A stretch of 64,000 nucleotides of DNA from [Clostridium] viride DSM 6836. Its GTDB lineage: Bacteria; Bacillota; Clostridia; Oscillospirales; Oscillospiraceae. Made by a program: the position numbers and the translations under genes. Below the pieces are notes generated by a model. That model worked only from the letters and a program-made list of their open reading frames with translations, had not been told where the DNA came from and did not search any database. The stretch's first letter is position 1; each line of letters opens with the position of its first letter. The stretch covers positions 482,120-546,119 of the forward strand of contig KK211198.1 of assembly GCA_000620945.1 (NCBI GenBank), given 5' to 3'. Shown in pieces: positions 41,512 through 50,022 of this stretch.

Positions 41512-41634
41512 CTCAGTCTGATACCGCCACTCACCGAGAAGCCGTATCCATTCTTTGCCTGGTTCATGGCCGTCCAGCGGCTATGATACCATATGCAAGG
41601 ACCGAGGGACACATGTGAACATGTTATAATTATT

Positions 41635-43386
41635 TTACTTAGTCAGACTGTACTTTTCCTTAAAGGCTTGGAAATCGGTTTCAAACGCCTCGCTGCCCAA
41701 GAGCTTCATGCGATGGGTTAGGCCATGCACTGAAAAGGTTCCTCTTTCCATTTCAATGATGGCACTGGCAATGTTGGAGCAATGATCTGAGATGCGCTCA
41801 AAGTTCGTCAAGAGATCGGACAGGATAAACCCAAGTTCAATGGTGCAAATGCCGGACTGCAAGCGCTGAATGTGATTTTTTCGGATGTCAAACACCAGCT
41901 CATCCACCACCTGCTCTAGGGGTTCCACCTTCATGGCCAAGGCAACGTCGTTCGTTGCGAAGGCATTGACCGTAAACTGAAGAACTTCCTCCAAGGCCGC
42001 TGTCAAGGTCTCTAATTCCTTTTGTCCGTCGGGGGAGAAACTGACCCCCTTATCCTGCTTTTCCTGCGCCGATTCCATAATGTTGACCGCATGGTCACCA
42101 ATGCGTTCAAAGTCACCGATGTTTCGCAGAATCACGGACGCACGTCTGCTATCCGCTTCGGTCAGATCGTTTGCCGAGAGACGAACCAAGTAGTTCCCAA
42201 GTTTGTCTTCATATAAATCCAGTTGATCTTCCGCTTCCAAGACCGCCTCACTGCCGGCTTGTGAATAGGTGTCAATGAGCTCGACGGATCGCATCACGGA
42301 GCTAAAGGCGATAAAGGCCATGTTCACGGTATAGTTCATGCACTCACCGATGGCCACGGAGGGGGTTGCAAAAAGGTTCTCGTCAATGTGAATCTGCTCG
42401 CGCTGTTCACTCTCACCCTTTACCACAGCATAAGCAATGCGCTCTAAGACCTTTGACATGGGCAAGAGAATGATGGTCGTGATTACATTAAAGAGTGTAT
42501 GCGCAACGGCCACCCCAAATGGAGACATGGCCTCCCCCAGAAGGGGGATGTGCACCACGGCATTCACCAGCATCAAGACACTCAAGCAGATGGCCGTACC
42601 AATGAGGTTAAAGGCAATGTGTACAACCGCTACGCGCTTTCCGTTCTTATTTGCGCCGAAGCTGGAAAGCAAAGCTGTCACACAGGTACCAATGTTTTGC
42701 CCCATGATGATCGGAATGCCCATGCCATAGGTAATATTTCCTGTGGTGGATAGTGCCAGCAACACGCCGACGGAGGCAGCGGAGCTCTGGATGATGCCCG
42801 TAAACAACGCACCCACCAGGACACCCAGCAAAGGATTCTGAAAGGCCACCAAAATGCTGGCAAACTCCGGCATTTCGGCCAGCGGGCTGACCGCATTGCT
42901 CATGAGCTTCATGCCATACATCAGAACCGCAAAGCCCACCAGAATGGAACCAATGTCTTTGCGTTTCTTTGACTTCGCCATCATAATCATGGCGGCGCCG
43001 ACAAAGGCAAAGATCAGCGAAAAGTTCTCCGGCTTGAGCATGCGAAGCCAAATGACATCGCTTTCAATGCCGGAAAGAGACAAAATCCAAGCGGTCAGTG
43101 TGGTTCCGATGTTCGAACCCATAATAAGCCCGATGGTCTGTCCCAATTCCATGATGCCGGAATTGACAAGACCCACCAGCATCACCGTCATTGCGGAAGA
43201 AGATTGTATCGCGATGGTAATTCCTGCACCAAGCAGCAAGCTGTTGAGCTTACTGGCCGTCATCTTTTTTAAGATGACCTCCAGCTTACTCCCCGCCAGT
43301 TTTTCCAAGCCATTGGACATCACCGTCATGCCATAGAGGAAAAACGCCAAGCCACCAAAGAGCGTGATGAATGAAAATATATCCAT
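41635..43386 (-). CDS. Na/phosphate cotransporter with PhoU domain
   Basis: 583 residues from the ATG at 43386, which suits the GAAGGG site. In-frame upstream codons are less likely. Two inverted Na/Pi-cotransporter repeats (about residues 1-300) contain QSSSAMTVMLVGLVN and QSSAASVGVLLAL, the QSS motifs of the SLC34-like family. The C-terminal half (about 330-570) is PhoU-like and helical with RNIGDFERIGDHAVNIME. It imports phosphate driven by Na+. Next to an OmpR-type response regulator in the same orientation, consistent with phosphate control. Confidence 0.92.
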   Translation of the reverse strand: MDIFSFITLFGGLAFFLYGMTVMSNGLEKLAGSKLEVILKKMTASKLNSLLLGAGITIAIQSSSAMTVMLVGLVNSGIMELGQTIGLIMGSNIGTTLTAWILSLSGIESDVIWLRMLKPENFSLIFAFVGAAMIMMAKSKKRKDIGSILVGFAVLMYGMKLMSNAVSPLAEMPEFASILVAFQNPLLGVLVGALFTGIIQSSAASVGVLLALSTTGNITYGMGIPIIMGQNIGTCVTALLSSFGANKNGKRVAVVHIAFNLIGTAICLSVLMLVNAVVHIPLLGEAMSPFGVAVAHTLFNVITTIILLPMSKVLERIAYAVVKGESEQREQIHIDENLFATPSVAIGECMNYTVNMAFIAFSSVMRSVELIDTYSQAGSEAVLEAEDQLDLYEDKLGNYLVRLSANDLTEADSRRASVILRNIGDFERIGDHAVNIMESAQEKQDKGVSFSPDGQKELETLTAALEEVLQFTVNAFATNDVALAMKVEPLEQVVDELVFDIRKNHIQRLQSGICTIELGFILSDLLTNFERISDHCSNIASAIIEMERGTFSVHGLTHRMKLLGSEAFETDFQAFKEKYSLTK

Positions 43387-43497
43387 ATATCGCATTCCCT
43401 TCTCTTGTATCATCTGTAGTGGTATACACAAAGTAAACAGTTTATGACTTTTCTGTTAAATCTATAACCATTTTTGTGTAAAATCTGTGTAAAGCAT

Positions 43498-44187
43498 TTA
43501 TGCGGTGCCCCCGCAGGATTTGGAATCAATTTTATAGCCAATCCCACGAACCGTCTCGATGTATGCACCCGCCGCGCCTAATTTCTGTCGCAGTGTTCGA
43601 AAATGAACATCGATGGTACGGCTCTCCCTGGCTTGGCTGCTTCCCCACACGCGGTTGAGTAGTTGATCTCGCGTTAAGACGAGATCCATATTTTCTAGAA
43701 GCAAACACAGAATATCAAATTCTTTCAACGTTAAAGTAACCGGTTCTCCATCCACCTGCACCAAGTGCTTGCTGGGGGAAACGTGGAGCAGGCCCAAGGA
43801 GTAGCTTTTCTCCTCCGTACCAGGATCGCTGCGACGAAGGAGTGCTCGTACCCGAGAAATCAGCTCCATCATCCGAAAGGGTTTTTGCACGTAATCGTCT
43901 GCTCCGGAATCCAAGCCAATGACGGCATCGTACTCGGTGCCCTTGGCCGTCAGCATCATGACGGGCAGTTTTCGACTGGCCGAGGAGGTGCGCAGCTTAC
44001 GCAGGACGGACAATCCATCCTCCTCCGGCAACATAATATCCAATAAGATAATGGAAGGAAGTGCTCGGCTCATGCCAGCCCAAAACTCGGAAGGTCTTGA
44101 AAACCCTTCTGCAGGCATGCCCGAATTTTGCAAGGAATACACCACCAATTCTCGAATACTATCATCATCTTCCAAAAAATACACCAT
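43498..44187 (-). CDS. OmpR/PhoB-type response regulator
   Basis: 229 residues. Receiver domain with acidic pocket EDDDS near the start, phosphoacceptor Asp in IILLDIMLPEEDG and Lys in YVQKPF. C-terminal winged helix contains LTLKEFDILCLLLENMDLVLTRDQLL and RTIDVHFRTLRQKLG. It binds DNA when phosphorylated. No histidine kinase gene is adjacent. The position upstream of the Na/Pi transporter suggests a PhoB-like role, which is inference. Confidence 0.9.
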   Translation of the reverse strand: MVYFLEDDDSIRELVVYSLQNSGMPAEGFSRPSEFWAGMSRALPSIILLDIMLPEEDGLSVLRKLRTSSASRKLPVMMLTAKGTEYDAVIGLDSGADDYVQKPFRMMELISRVRALLRRSDPGTEEKSYSLGLLHVSPSKHLVQVDGEPVTLTLKEFDILCLLLENMDLVLTRDQLLNRVWGSSQARESRTIDVHFRTLRQKLGAAGAYIETVRGIGYKIDSKSCGGTA

Positions 44188-44304
44188 ACTCTAACTCCTA
44201 TCCTCTCTCCTGCTCCCCGATTCCTACCATGCTTTCTACCTAGTGTATCACAGTTTGTCCATGGAGAAAATACCTGTCTTCTCATCCACTTCCGAAAAGC
44301 TCTC

Positions 44305-44332
44305 ACTTTGTTCCCTGCTTTGACATAGGATA
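44305..44332 (+). promoter_or_regulatory. Sigma-K-like promoter of split yaaH gene
   Basis: AC (44305-44306), 17 bp, CATAGGATA (44324-44332), 60 bases before the ATG. Same -10 and spacing as the promoter of the Cys-rich gene at 5140. Confidence 0.5.
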
Positions 44333-44392
44333 AGGTACGTGGGCAGAATTCTGTCCAAACCTGTTCGGATTCTTCGGAAAGGACGCTTTATT

Positions 44393-45250
44393 ATGTTAAT
44401 TCATATTGTGAAAATGGGCGAAACGCTCTATCGTATCGCACTTTTGTACCAAATTCCAGTCTCCCGCATTATTAGCGATAACGGCATGACTTACCCCTAT
44501 ACCTTAGTCCTTGGCCAGGCCTTGATCATCACACAACCAGACGTGGTACATACCGTGAGATCTGGGGAAAGCGCTTACTCCATTGCCCTTCATTACGGTA
44601 TAACGGTGCAGGAACTCTATCAAAATAACCCAGAGCTTGCCGATCGCACCCCGATATTCCTTGGGCAAACGCTAACCATTTCCTTCAAAGGAACCAAGGA
44701 GCGTGGGATTTCCGTCAACGGCTACGCCTATCCTCACGTTAATCGACATGTGCTGCGCAGAACGCTTCCTTACCTTAGCTATCTATCCATCTTCTCCTAC
44801 GGCATTCGGCAGGACGGTGTGATTCTCCAACCCGAAGATGAGGACCTGATTCAACTGGCCCGCATCTTCCAAGCACAACCGGTTCTCGTCCTAACCTCCA
44901 TTGACGAAAGAGGAACCTTCTCCACGGAAAACACCAAACGCTTATTAACCGACGAGGAATTCCAAAACAAGGTATTACGCAATCTGATTGAAATTATGCA
45001 GGAAAAAGGGTATCGGGGCATGGATTCTGACTTCGAGTACATTCCGGAAGAAAACGCTGATGACTATGTCGCCTTTCTGGAAAATGCGCATCGTCAACTC
45101 TCCGAAGTTGGTCTTTTCCTGCACACCGCCCTGGCTCCAAAAACCTCGGCAAATCAGCCTGGGCTCTTATATGCAGGGCACCGTTACCCGGAAATTGGAG
45201 CCGCCAGTGACCGAGTTCTCTTGATGACTTACGAGTGGGGGTATACGTAG
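44393..45250 (+). pseudogene. 5' part of yaaH/sleL-type spore cortex-lytic enzyme, interrupted by element
   Basis: 285 codons before the stop. ATG at 44393 with GGAAAGGA upstream. Two LysM domains (IHIVKMGETLYRIALLYQIP, then VHTVRSGESAYSIALHYGI) are followed by the first two-thirds of a GH18 domain with the catalytic stretch GYRGMDSDFEYIPEENADDY. The frame ends TYEWGYT-stop, where the TAG is made by the junction with the inserted element. The remainder (from YGPPMAVAPL) is at 50008-50442. Joined, the protein is 429 residues, as in YaaH/SleL, glycosidases that digest spore cortex. It is split and not simply decayed, since both halves are open and undamaged. Confidence 0.9.
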
Positions 45251-45263
45251 GGCCATATCAGAT
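45228..45263 (+). other. attL junction
   Basis: Gene sequence ending GAGTGGGGGTATACGTA meets element sequence GGGCCATATCAGAT. The shared crossover core is ACGTA (45245-45249). Confidence 0.7.
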
Positions 45264-45417
45264 ACTAGCAAGACCTTCAATATTCCATATTGTAGTAGTT
45301 TTTGATTTTTTTTTACTTTTTCCTCGATTATGTTTTACTTTTTTCCAAATATATGCTATTTTGATGATGGGTTAACATAGATTACTTGCCAAATGTTCAT
45401 ACAGTGAGGACTGAATG

Positions 45418-46506
45418 ATGTTAATTTGCTATGTTACAATAGGAATTGTAAACAGTTTGGCCCTGCTGGTCTTGAGCTTTATGCTCCTTCAAAACTATGC
45501 TTTGACGAATAAAATCAGGCGGGGTATGTTGCTCGCAAACTTCTTTACCATCGTGATCATTCTTTCGGAAATGGGAACCACCTATTTTGAATTGGGGAAT
45601 GTGCCCTTTAACGCATGGTATGTGTTCTGGAATGTGCTAGGCTTTTCCATTTCACCCCTGATTGGAATCTTCCTGGGCTATGCGTTTCATGAAAAAAAGA
45701 ATGGTTGTCATACCCTACTTATGATTCCCTTTGCCTTAAATGGGATCTTAGCCTTGCTCTCCCCTGTCCTTGGTTTGATCTTTCGTATTTCTGACAATCA
45801 ATATAGCCGAGGCCCCTTCTTTTTCGTCTATATCATCACCTATGTGGTGTACACTCTCTTCTTCCTAACTCAGGTCTACTACTCCATTCGAAAGTATCCT
45901 GATACCAGCAAATACACCTTAGTATTGCTGATCCTTTTCGTCCTGGGTGGCACTACCATTCAAATTTCTGTGCCTAGCATTCATGTGTCCTGGCTTTGCA
46001 TTACCTTCACCTTAATCCTGTGCTACGCCTATCTTTGTGAGCTTAGCCTCAAAAAGGACGCACTCACCAACCTATTGAATCGCTTTGCCTATGAACATTG
46101 TCTGCAATGTTGGAATAAGACAAAAAATGTATGTATTTTAGTCTTTGACGTAGATGAATTCAAAGAAATCAATGACCGATATGGACATACCTATGGAGAC
46201 TCCTGTCTCAAGATGGTGGCCCACTGCATCGATGAGGTATTTTCCTCCATCGGCACCTGTTATCGAATCGGTGGAGATGAATTCTGTGTCTTAAGTCCTC
46301 ATCAGAATGAAAGGCTTGTCCAAAACACCATGAAGCTGTTCCATAAAAAGCTGGATCTGTATCGTAAGACAGACCCTCTTATCCCACAGGTTTCCATTGG
46401 CTACTCCATTTATAACAAGTCACAAGGAACCTTAAAGCATGCCATTAAACGCGCGGACGATCAAATGTATCGATCCAAAGCGAAGAAAAAGGTGGCCTGC
46501 CATTGA
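45418..46506 (+). CDS. Membrane diguanylate cyclase (GGDEF), element cargo
   Basis: 362 residues from the ATG at 45418, with GAGGA seven bases upstream. Six to seven membrane helices fill the first 210 residues. The GGDEF domain follows, with FDVDEFKEINDRYGHTYGD and an intact active-site RIGGDEF. No RxxD inhibitory site is visible five residues before it. It should make cyclic di-GMP from GTP in response to a membrane signal. A sigma-E-like -10 (CATACAGT, 45398-45405) lies immediately before the ribosome site, so mother-cell expression is possible but weakly supported. Confidence 0.85.
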   Translation: MLICYVTIGIVNSLALLVLSFMLLQNYALTNKIRRGMLLANFFTIVIILSEMGTTYFELGNVPFNAWYVFWNVLGFSISPLIGIFLGYAFHEKKNGCHTLLMIPFALNGILALLSPVLGLIFRISDNQYSRGPFFFVYIITYVVYTLFFLTQVYYSIRKYPDTSKYTLVLLILFVLGGTTIQISVPSIHVSWLCITFTLILCYAYLCELSLKKDALTNLLNRFAYEHCLQCWNKTKNVCILVFDVDEFKEINDRYGHTYGDSCLKMVAHCIDEVFSSIGTCYRIGGDEFCVLSPHQNERLVQNTMKLFHKKLDLYRKTDPLIPQVSIGYSIYNKSQGTLKHAIKRADDQMYRSKAKKKVACH

Positions 46507-46580
46507 TGGCTTCCTATGTCTACTCCGATCCGAACAAGAGCGTCAAAGCAAGAGATTTCTTGCCTTGACGCTCTTCGTGC

Positions 46581-47030
46581 TTAATGCCTTGCCAGCTGTC
46601 TCTGAGAATGCCAATGCCATTCATAGTGCGGCATTTCCTCTCCGAATAATCTCCAACGCAGCCAATCAAACAGGATAATCCCCAATCCGGCCATGACGAT
46701 CCACAGTAAGCTATAGGACAAGCAGATTTGCCCCAAAAATTGAAATGGCAGATGGGAGTAATCCCAGACACCCAGGTTCAAATAACGATTGAGAAGGATC
46801 CCGGCGGACAGTTCCGTCAAGGTAATTCCCAATCCGCCCCAAAATGCCTGTACCCAAATGGGCGTATCCCAGCTCATATGCTCGTTGAGCTGGTCGAGGG
46901 GAAGGGTTACCAGGGCAGCCACTAAAAACATGCTCCAATGGGTATAGCCTCGCCATAGTACTTCTAAAAAACAGTAAAATGCTCCTCCGATCATGCAGAG
47001 CAGCAGGGTCTTTCCAATTCTAGTTGGCAA
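46581..47030 (-). CDS. CmpB-like putative ABC permease family membrane protein (PF06541 type)
   Basis: 149 residues, about four membrane helices. The opening (GGAFYCFLEVLWRGYTHWSM) and central GVWDYSHLPFQFLGQICLSYSLLW are typical of the small Firmicute family labelled putative ABC-transporter type IV. True transport has not been shown for these proteins. Inside the element and convergent with the GGDEF gene. The start could be a few codons downstream. Confidence 0.75.
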   Translation of the reverse strand: MPTRIGKTLLLCMIGGAFYCFLEVLWRGYTHWSMFLVAALVTLPLDQLNEHMSWDTPIWVQAFWGGLGITLTELSAGILLNRYLNLGVWDYSHLPFQFLGQICLSYSLLWIVMAGLGIILFDWLRWRLFGEEMPHYEWHWHSQRQLARH

Positions 47031-47240
47031 ACAGTCGTCCCTCCATCCGGCAGAAAAAATTCCAGTTCATACTTTCCACAGTGCGTCCTTCGCTTTAATC
47101 TGACCTTTTTTGTCCGAATTATCCACACAGTTTTTTGACATACGATCTTTGCTCGAAAAAAGAAAAAAGGTTGTACCAAAATTGTTGCACGGATTTGGCC
47201 AAGTCTTTGTATACTGAAAGTAGGCCTTCCCAGAAAGGAT

Positions 47241-47900
47241 GTGAAGCGATTGCTAAACAGTCGAGACATTGAAAAACTACGTCCGGATGTGGCGAAAAAC
47301 TGCCAAATCTTTTTGGATCTGTGTGAACAGGCAGGGTATCACGTGCTCATTACCGGAACGGTACGAGACGATGAATACCAGTTGGAATGCTACCGAAAAG
47401 GAACCGGCGGAAAACCTCCGGCCACCTTCCACTCCGTCGAAGCCGGTCTTGCCTTTGATATCTGCCAAAACGTAAAGGGCAAAGAGTATCATGATCCCAA
47501 GTTTTGGGCCGCAGTTTCCGTCATTGGCAAAAAAGTCGGATTTACCTGGGGTGGCGATTGGACGGATTTTGTTGATAAACCACATTTCCAGTGGGATCAG
47601 CACAGTAGCTTCCATGGAACGGATATCATTCATGGACATTATCCAGGAAAAATGCCACGCTATCAGGAGGTAAACGATATGACAGAATCTGAAGTGATGA
47701 GTTTAGTCACTCAACTTCTAGATGCACATCTGGAGAAACAGTATCAAAAGCTAACGGATCTCCCCCCGTGGGGGCTGCCTACCGTGCAAAAGCTCTTAAA
47801 AAAAGGGTATCTGCAGGGAAGCGATGGAAGCTTGAACTTAAGCTATGATCTGCTGCGCACCCTTGTCATCAATGATCGCGCAGGCCTGTATCACGAATAA
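47241..47900 (+). CDS. M15-family peptidoglycan peptidase, endolysin-like
   Basis: 219 residues. GTG at 47241 or TTG at 47250, with AAAGGAT upstream. The metallopeptidase domain has zinc-site motifs FHSVEAGLAFDIC and DKPHFQW, as in CwlK and phage L-alanyl-D-glutamate endopeptidases. The C-terminal 50 residues (PPWGLPTVQKLLKKGYLQG, then LLRTLVINDRAGLY) match a tail often found on Clostridia phage endolysins. No signal peptide. Cargo of the element. It could act on peptidoglycan during mother-cell lysis, which is speculation. Confidence 0.85.
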   Translation: MKRLLNSRDIEKLRPDVAKNCQIFLDLCEQAGYHVLITGTVRDDEYQLECYRKGTGGKPPATFHSVEAGLAFDICQNVKGKEYHDPKFWAAVSVIGKKVGFTWGGDWTDFVDKPHFQWDQHSSFHGTDIIHGHYPGKMPRYQEVNDMTESEVMSLVTQLLDAHLEKQYQKLTDLPPWGLPTVQKLLKKGYLQGSDGSLNLSYDLLRTLVINDRAGLYHE

Positions 47901-47927
47901 GCGTTCTCGTTTCAACGTTTTGATATT

Positions 47928-47953
47928 ATTTGGGCGCCAAATGGCGCCCAAAT
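47928..47953. terminator. Bidirectional terminator
   Basis: ATTTGGGCGCC and GGCGCCCAAAT around a 4-base loop, between convergent element genes. Confidence 0.85.
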
Positions 47954-47970
47954 TTAATTTTTAGCGAAAC

Positions 47971-48192
47971 TCATTCCGGTTCTTGCCGCACAAAGGAGGC
48001 TGTTCGAAGGAAGGTCGCATCCTGATGCTGCCGATAGGCATCCAGTAGGCACTTCTCGCGGTCTCGAATAATCTCACGGCTAAGCTCCTTACATGCGGTA
48101 TTCAATAGGAAGCAGGTTGTGCCTGATTGCGTCTTTATGACCTCCTGCAAATCGTCCCCTAGCGAAGCAAAGGGATAGGAAAACGGAAGCAT
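47971..48192 (-). CDS. Small protein divergent from the recombinase, candidate directionality factor
   Basis: 73 residues from the ATG at 48192, preceded by GGAGGTGATC. Helical and charged (ELSREIIRDREKCLLDAYRQH) with no known motif. It is divergent from the large serine recombinase with 182 bp between. Small proteins encoded beside such recombinases are often the directionality factors needed for excision, and a sigma-E-like promoter lies right upstream. Assignment is by position only. Confidence 0.6.
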   Translation of the reverse strand: MLPFSYPFASLGDDLQEVIKTQSGTTCFLLNTACKELSREIIRDREKCLLDAYRQHQDATFLRTASFVRQEPE

Positions 48193-48209
48193 CCAGATCA
48201 CCTCCTTGT

Positions 48210-48240
48210 ATTGTATGGATGAGCCGGCTTGTCCTATGAC
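48210..48240 (-). promoter_or_regulatory. Sigma-E-like promoter for the small divergent gene
   Basis: Reverse strand: GTCATAGG (48240-48233), 15 bp, CATACAAT (48217-48210). The -10 is an exact sigma-E consensus match and the -35 shares six of eight bases with GTCATATT. Transcription would begin very close to the ribosome site. Confidence 0.5.
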
Positions 48241-48374
48241 CGCCTTTCCCCATAGAAGATGAACCCGTGTTTCATTCGTGCTTTTTCTAACGATGTGCGC
48301 ATAGAACGTAGTATCTGGCCAACGGCACAGCGTGTTCTTCTCAGTATCCTTACAAGCTACAAAAGGGGGTTCCT

Positions 48375-49982
48375 ATGGCAAACAACAACCCAGAACAATA
48401 TGCACTGTATCTGCGCAAATCCCAAAAGGACAAAGAGCTGGAGGATGCCACCGGAGTCTGTGACACGCTCCAACGGCATCGGGAGAAATTGTTGTCTCTC
48501 GCCCTGGACCGCCACTACCCGATTGCACAGATCTTTGAGGAAGTTCTCAGTGGAGACACCATCGCGGAGCGTCCGGAAATGCGTGAGCTGCTTCGCGCGG
48601 TGGAACGTGGCCTCTACGCAGGAGTCTTGGTGATGGAAATCTCGCGTTTGGCCAGAGGCAATACCAGGGATCAAGGGGTTGTGGCGGAGACCTTCCTTTA
48701 CTCCGGCACAAAAATCATCACGCCCGACCGAATCTACGACCCTGCGGAAGACTCTGATGAAGAATACCTGGAATTCGAATTGTTTATGGCACGTCGCGAA
48801 TACAAAGCCATCCACCGGCGCCAGCAGCGCGGAAAGATGGCCTCCCTTCAAGAAGGAAAATACATCGGTGGTACAGCTCCGTTTGGCTATGAAAAGGTAA
48901 AGCTCCCCAAACAAAAAGGTTCCACCTTGATCATCGTTCCCGAGAACGCCCAGGTGGTACGCAACATTTTCTCCCTGTATACTCTAGGCGAGCTCCAGGA
49001 GGACGGAACCCGTCGCCAATACGGTGCCTATAGCATTGCGAACCTCCTTAACCAACGGGGCATCCCATCTCCCAGCGGCAAAGCTTGGACCTCCTCCTCC
49101 GTCAAAGAGATTTTGACCAATCCTACGTACGCCGGATACATCCGTTGGGGATATCGCGCCCCTGAAAAGCAGATGCAAGACGGGGTTGTTCTAGAGCGCA
49201 GACCGGTCAACAAGAATGCCACCCTAGTCCGTGGCATCCACGAGGCTTTAATCTCCAGTGAAACCTGGGAGTCAGCCTGTCTCATTCGTTCCAAACGATC
49301 TCACGCCCCCCTATCCACAAACTTGCAACTCACGAACCCACTGGCAGGGCTGGTCTATTGCGCCCATTGTGGTCGCTCTATGGTAGCGGCTCCACAACGA
49401 AACAGCAATCCAAACGCAGACCTTCTGCTCAAATGCCCCACGCCCCACTGCCTCACCGTATCTGCAAGCCTTCGTACCGTGGAGGAGTCCATCTTGGAAG
49501 CATTGACTTGTTGGTTCGGTAATTATCCTCTTACGGAGAGCTCGTCCTCTTTGCCCCATAGAAGCTCCAACCTCAGCGAAACCGAACGGGAGCTCTCTCG
49601 CTTGCGATCCTCCCTATCCACGCTAAAAACGCAGCAGAACGCCTTACATGACCTTCTTGAGCAGGGGCTCTATGGAAAGGAGGTCTTTCTGGAACGAACT
49701 CAGATCATAGCTGAGAAGCAAACAGGGATCCAAGAGTCCATAGAACGGATCGAACACGCACTCATTGCCGAGCGCATGCTCGAAAATAGCAGCGTATCCT
49801 GTCCCCTCAGCCTGAAGGATATTTTGGGGGCCTACCAAGGCATGGATTCCCCCAAGTCCAAGAACCAGCTCTTAAAGGCAGCCCTTTCTCAGGTGGTCTA
49901 CTCCAAAACAACAGGAGGCCGTTGGCGTCAGGGAAACCTTCAGCTTTACCTATTCCCGAACCTCGAACGAAGGCCACCGTGA
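48375..49982 (+). CDS. Large serine recombinase
   Basis: 535 residues. AAAGGGGG lies five bases before the ATG. N-terminal resolvase domain with nucleophile Ser16 in YLRKSQKDKE and the arginine motif EISRLARGNTRD. Then the recombinase domain (GKMASLQEGKYIGGTAPFGY, GIPSPSGKAWTSSSVKEIL, NPTYAGYIRWG), a zinc ribbon (YCAHCGRSM, KCPTPHC) and a coiled coil (about residues 395-470). These enzymes catalyse one-way attP x attB recombination and need a directionality factor to excise. Same strand as the split yaaH gene, ending 22 bp before the right junction. Confidence 0.95.
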   Translation: MANNNPEQYALYLRKSQKDKELEDATGVCDTLQRHREKLLSLALDRHYPIAQIFEEVLSGDTIAERPEMRELLRAVERGLYAGVLVMEISRLARGNTRDQGVVAETFLYSGTKIITPDRIYDPAEDSDEEYLEFELFMARREYKAIHRRQQRGKMASLQEGKYIGGTAPFGYEKVKLPKQKGSTLIIVPENAQVVRNIFSLYTLGELQEDGTRRQYGAYSIANLLNQRGIPSPSGKAWTSSSVKEILTNPTYAGYIRWGYRAPEKQMQDGVVLERRPVNKNATLVRGIHEALISSETWESACLIRSKRSHAPLSTNLQLTNPLAGLVYCAHCGRSMVAAPQRNSNPNADLLLKCPTPHCLTVSASLRTVEESILEALTCWFGNYPLTESSSSLPHRSSNLSETERELSRLRSSLSTLKTQQNALHDLLEQGLYGKEVFLERTQIIAEKQTGIQESIERIEHALIAERMLENSSVSCPLSLKDILGAYQGMDSPKSKNQLLKAALSQVVYSKTTGGRWRQGNLQLYLFPNLERRPP

Positions 49983-49987
49983 CAGAT

Positions 49988-50022
49988 ATCTTATACGGTC
50001 CTACACGTATGGCCCTCCCATG
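49988..50022 (+). other. attR junction
   Basis: Element sequence ATCTTATACGGTCCTAC leads into core ACGTA (50005-50009) and then gene sequence TGGCCCTCCCATGG. Its left arm is the near mirror image of the element sequence at attL. Confidence 0.7.

Larger units (their letters stand above)
45245..50009 (+). mobile_element. 4.76-kb serine-recombinase element inside the yaaH gene
   Basis: Bounded by ACGTA at 45245-45249 and 50005-50009. Excision between these removes 4,760 bp and restores the reading frame. The element encodes a GGDEF protein, a CmpB-like membrane protein, an M15 peptidase, a small protein divergent from the recombinase and a large serine recombinase whose stop lies 22 bp from the right junction. 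It lacks phage structural genes. The organisation resembles skin-like developmental elements, but excision has to be shown. Confidence 0.85.

Noticed and set aside
41512-41634. Glycine riboswitch upstream of the AGCS symporter
   Set aside because: The leader is short and shows none of the conserved glycine-aptamer core.
44393-45250. Ordinary truncated pseudogene
   Set aside because: The missing third is intact in the same frame 4.76 kb away beside a recombinase, so interruption explains it better than decay.
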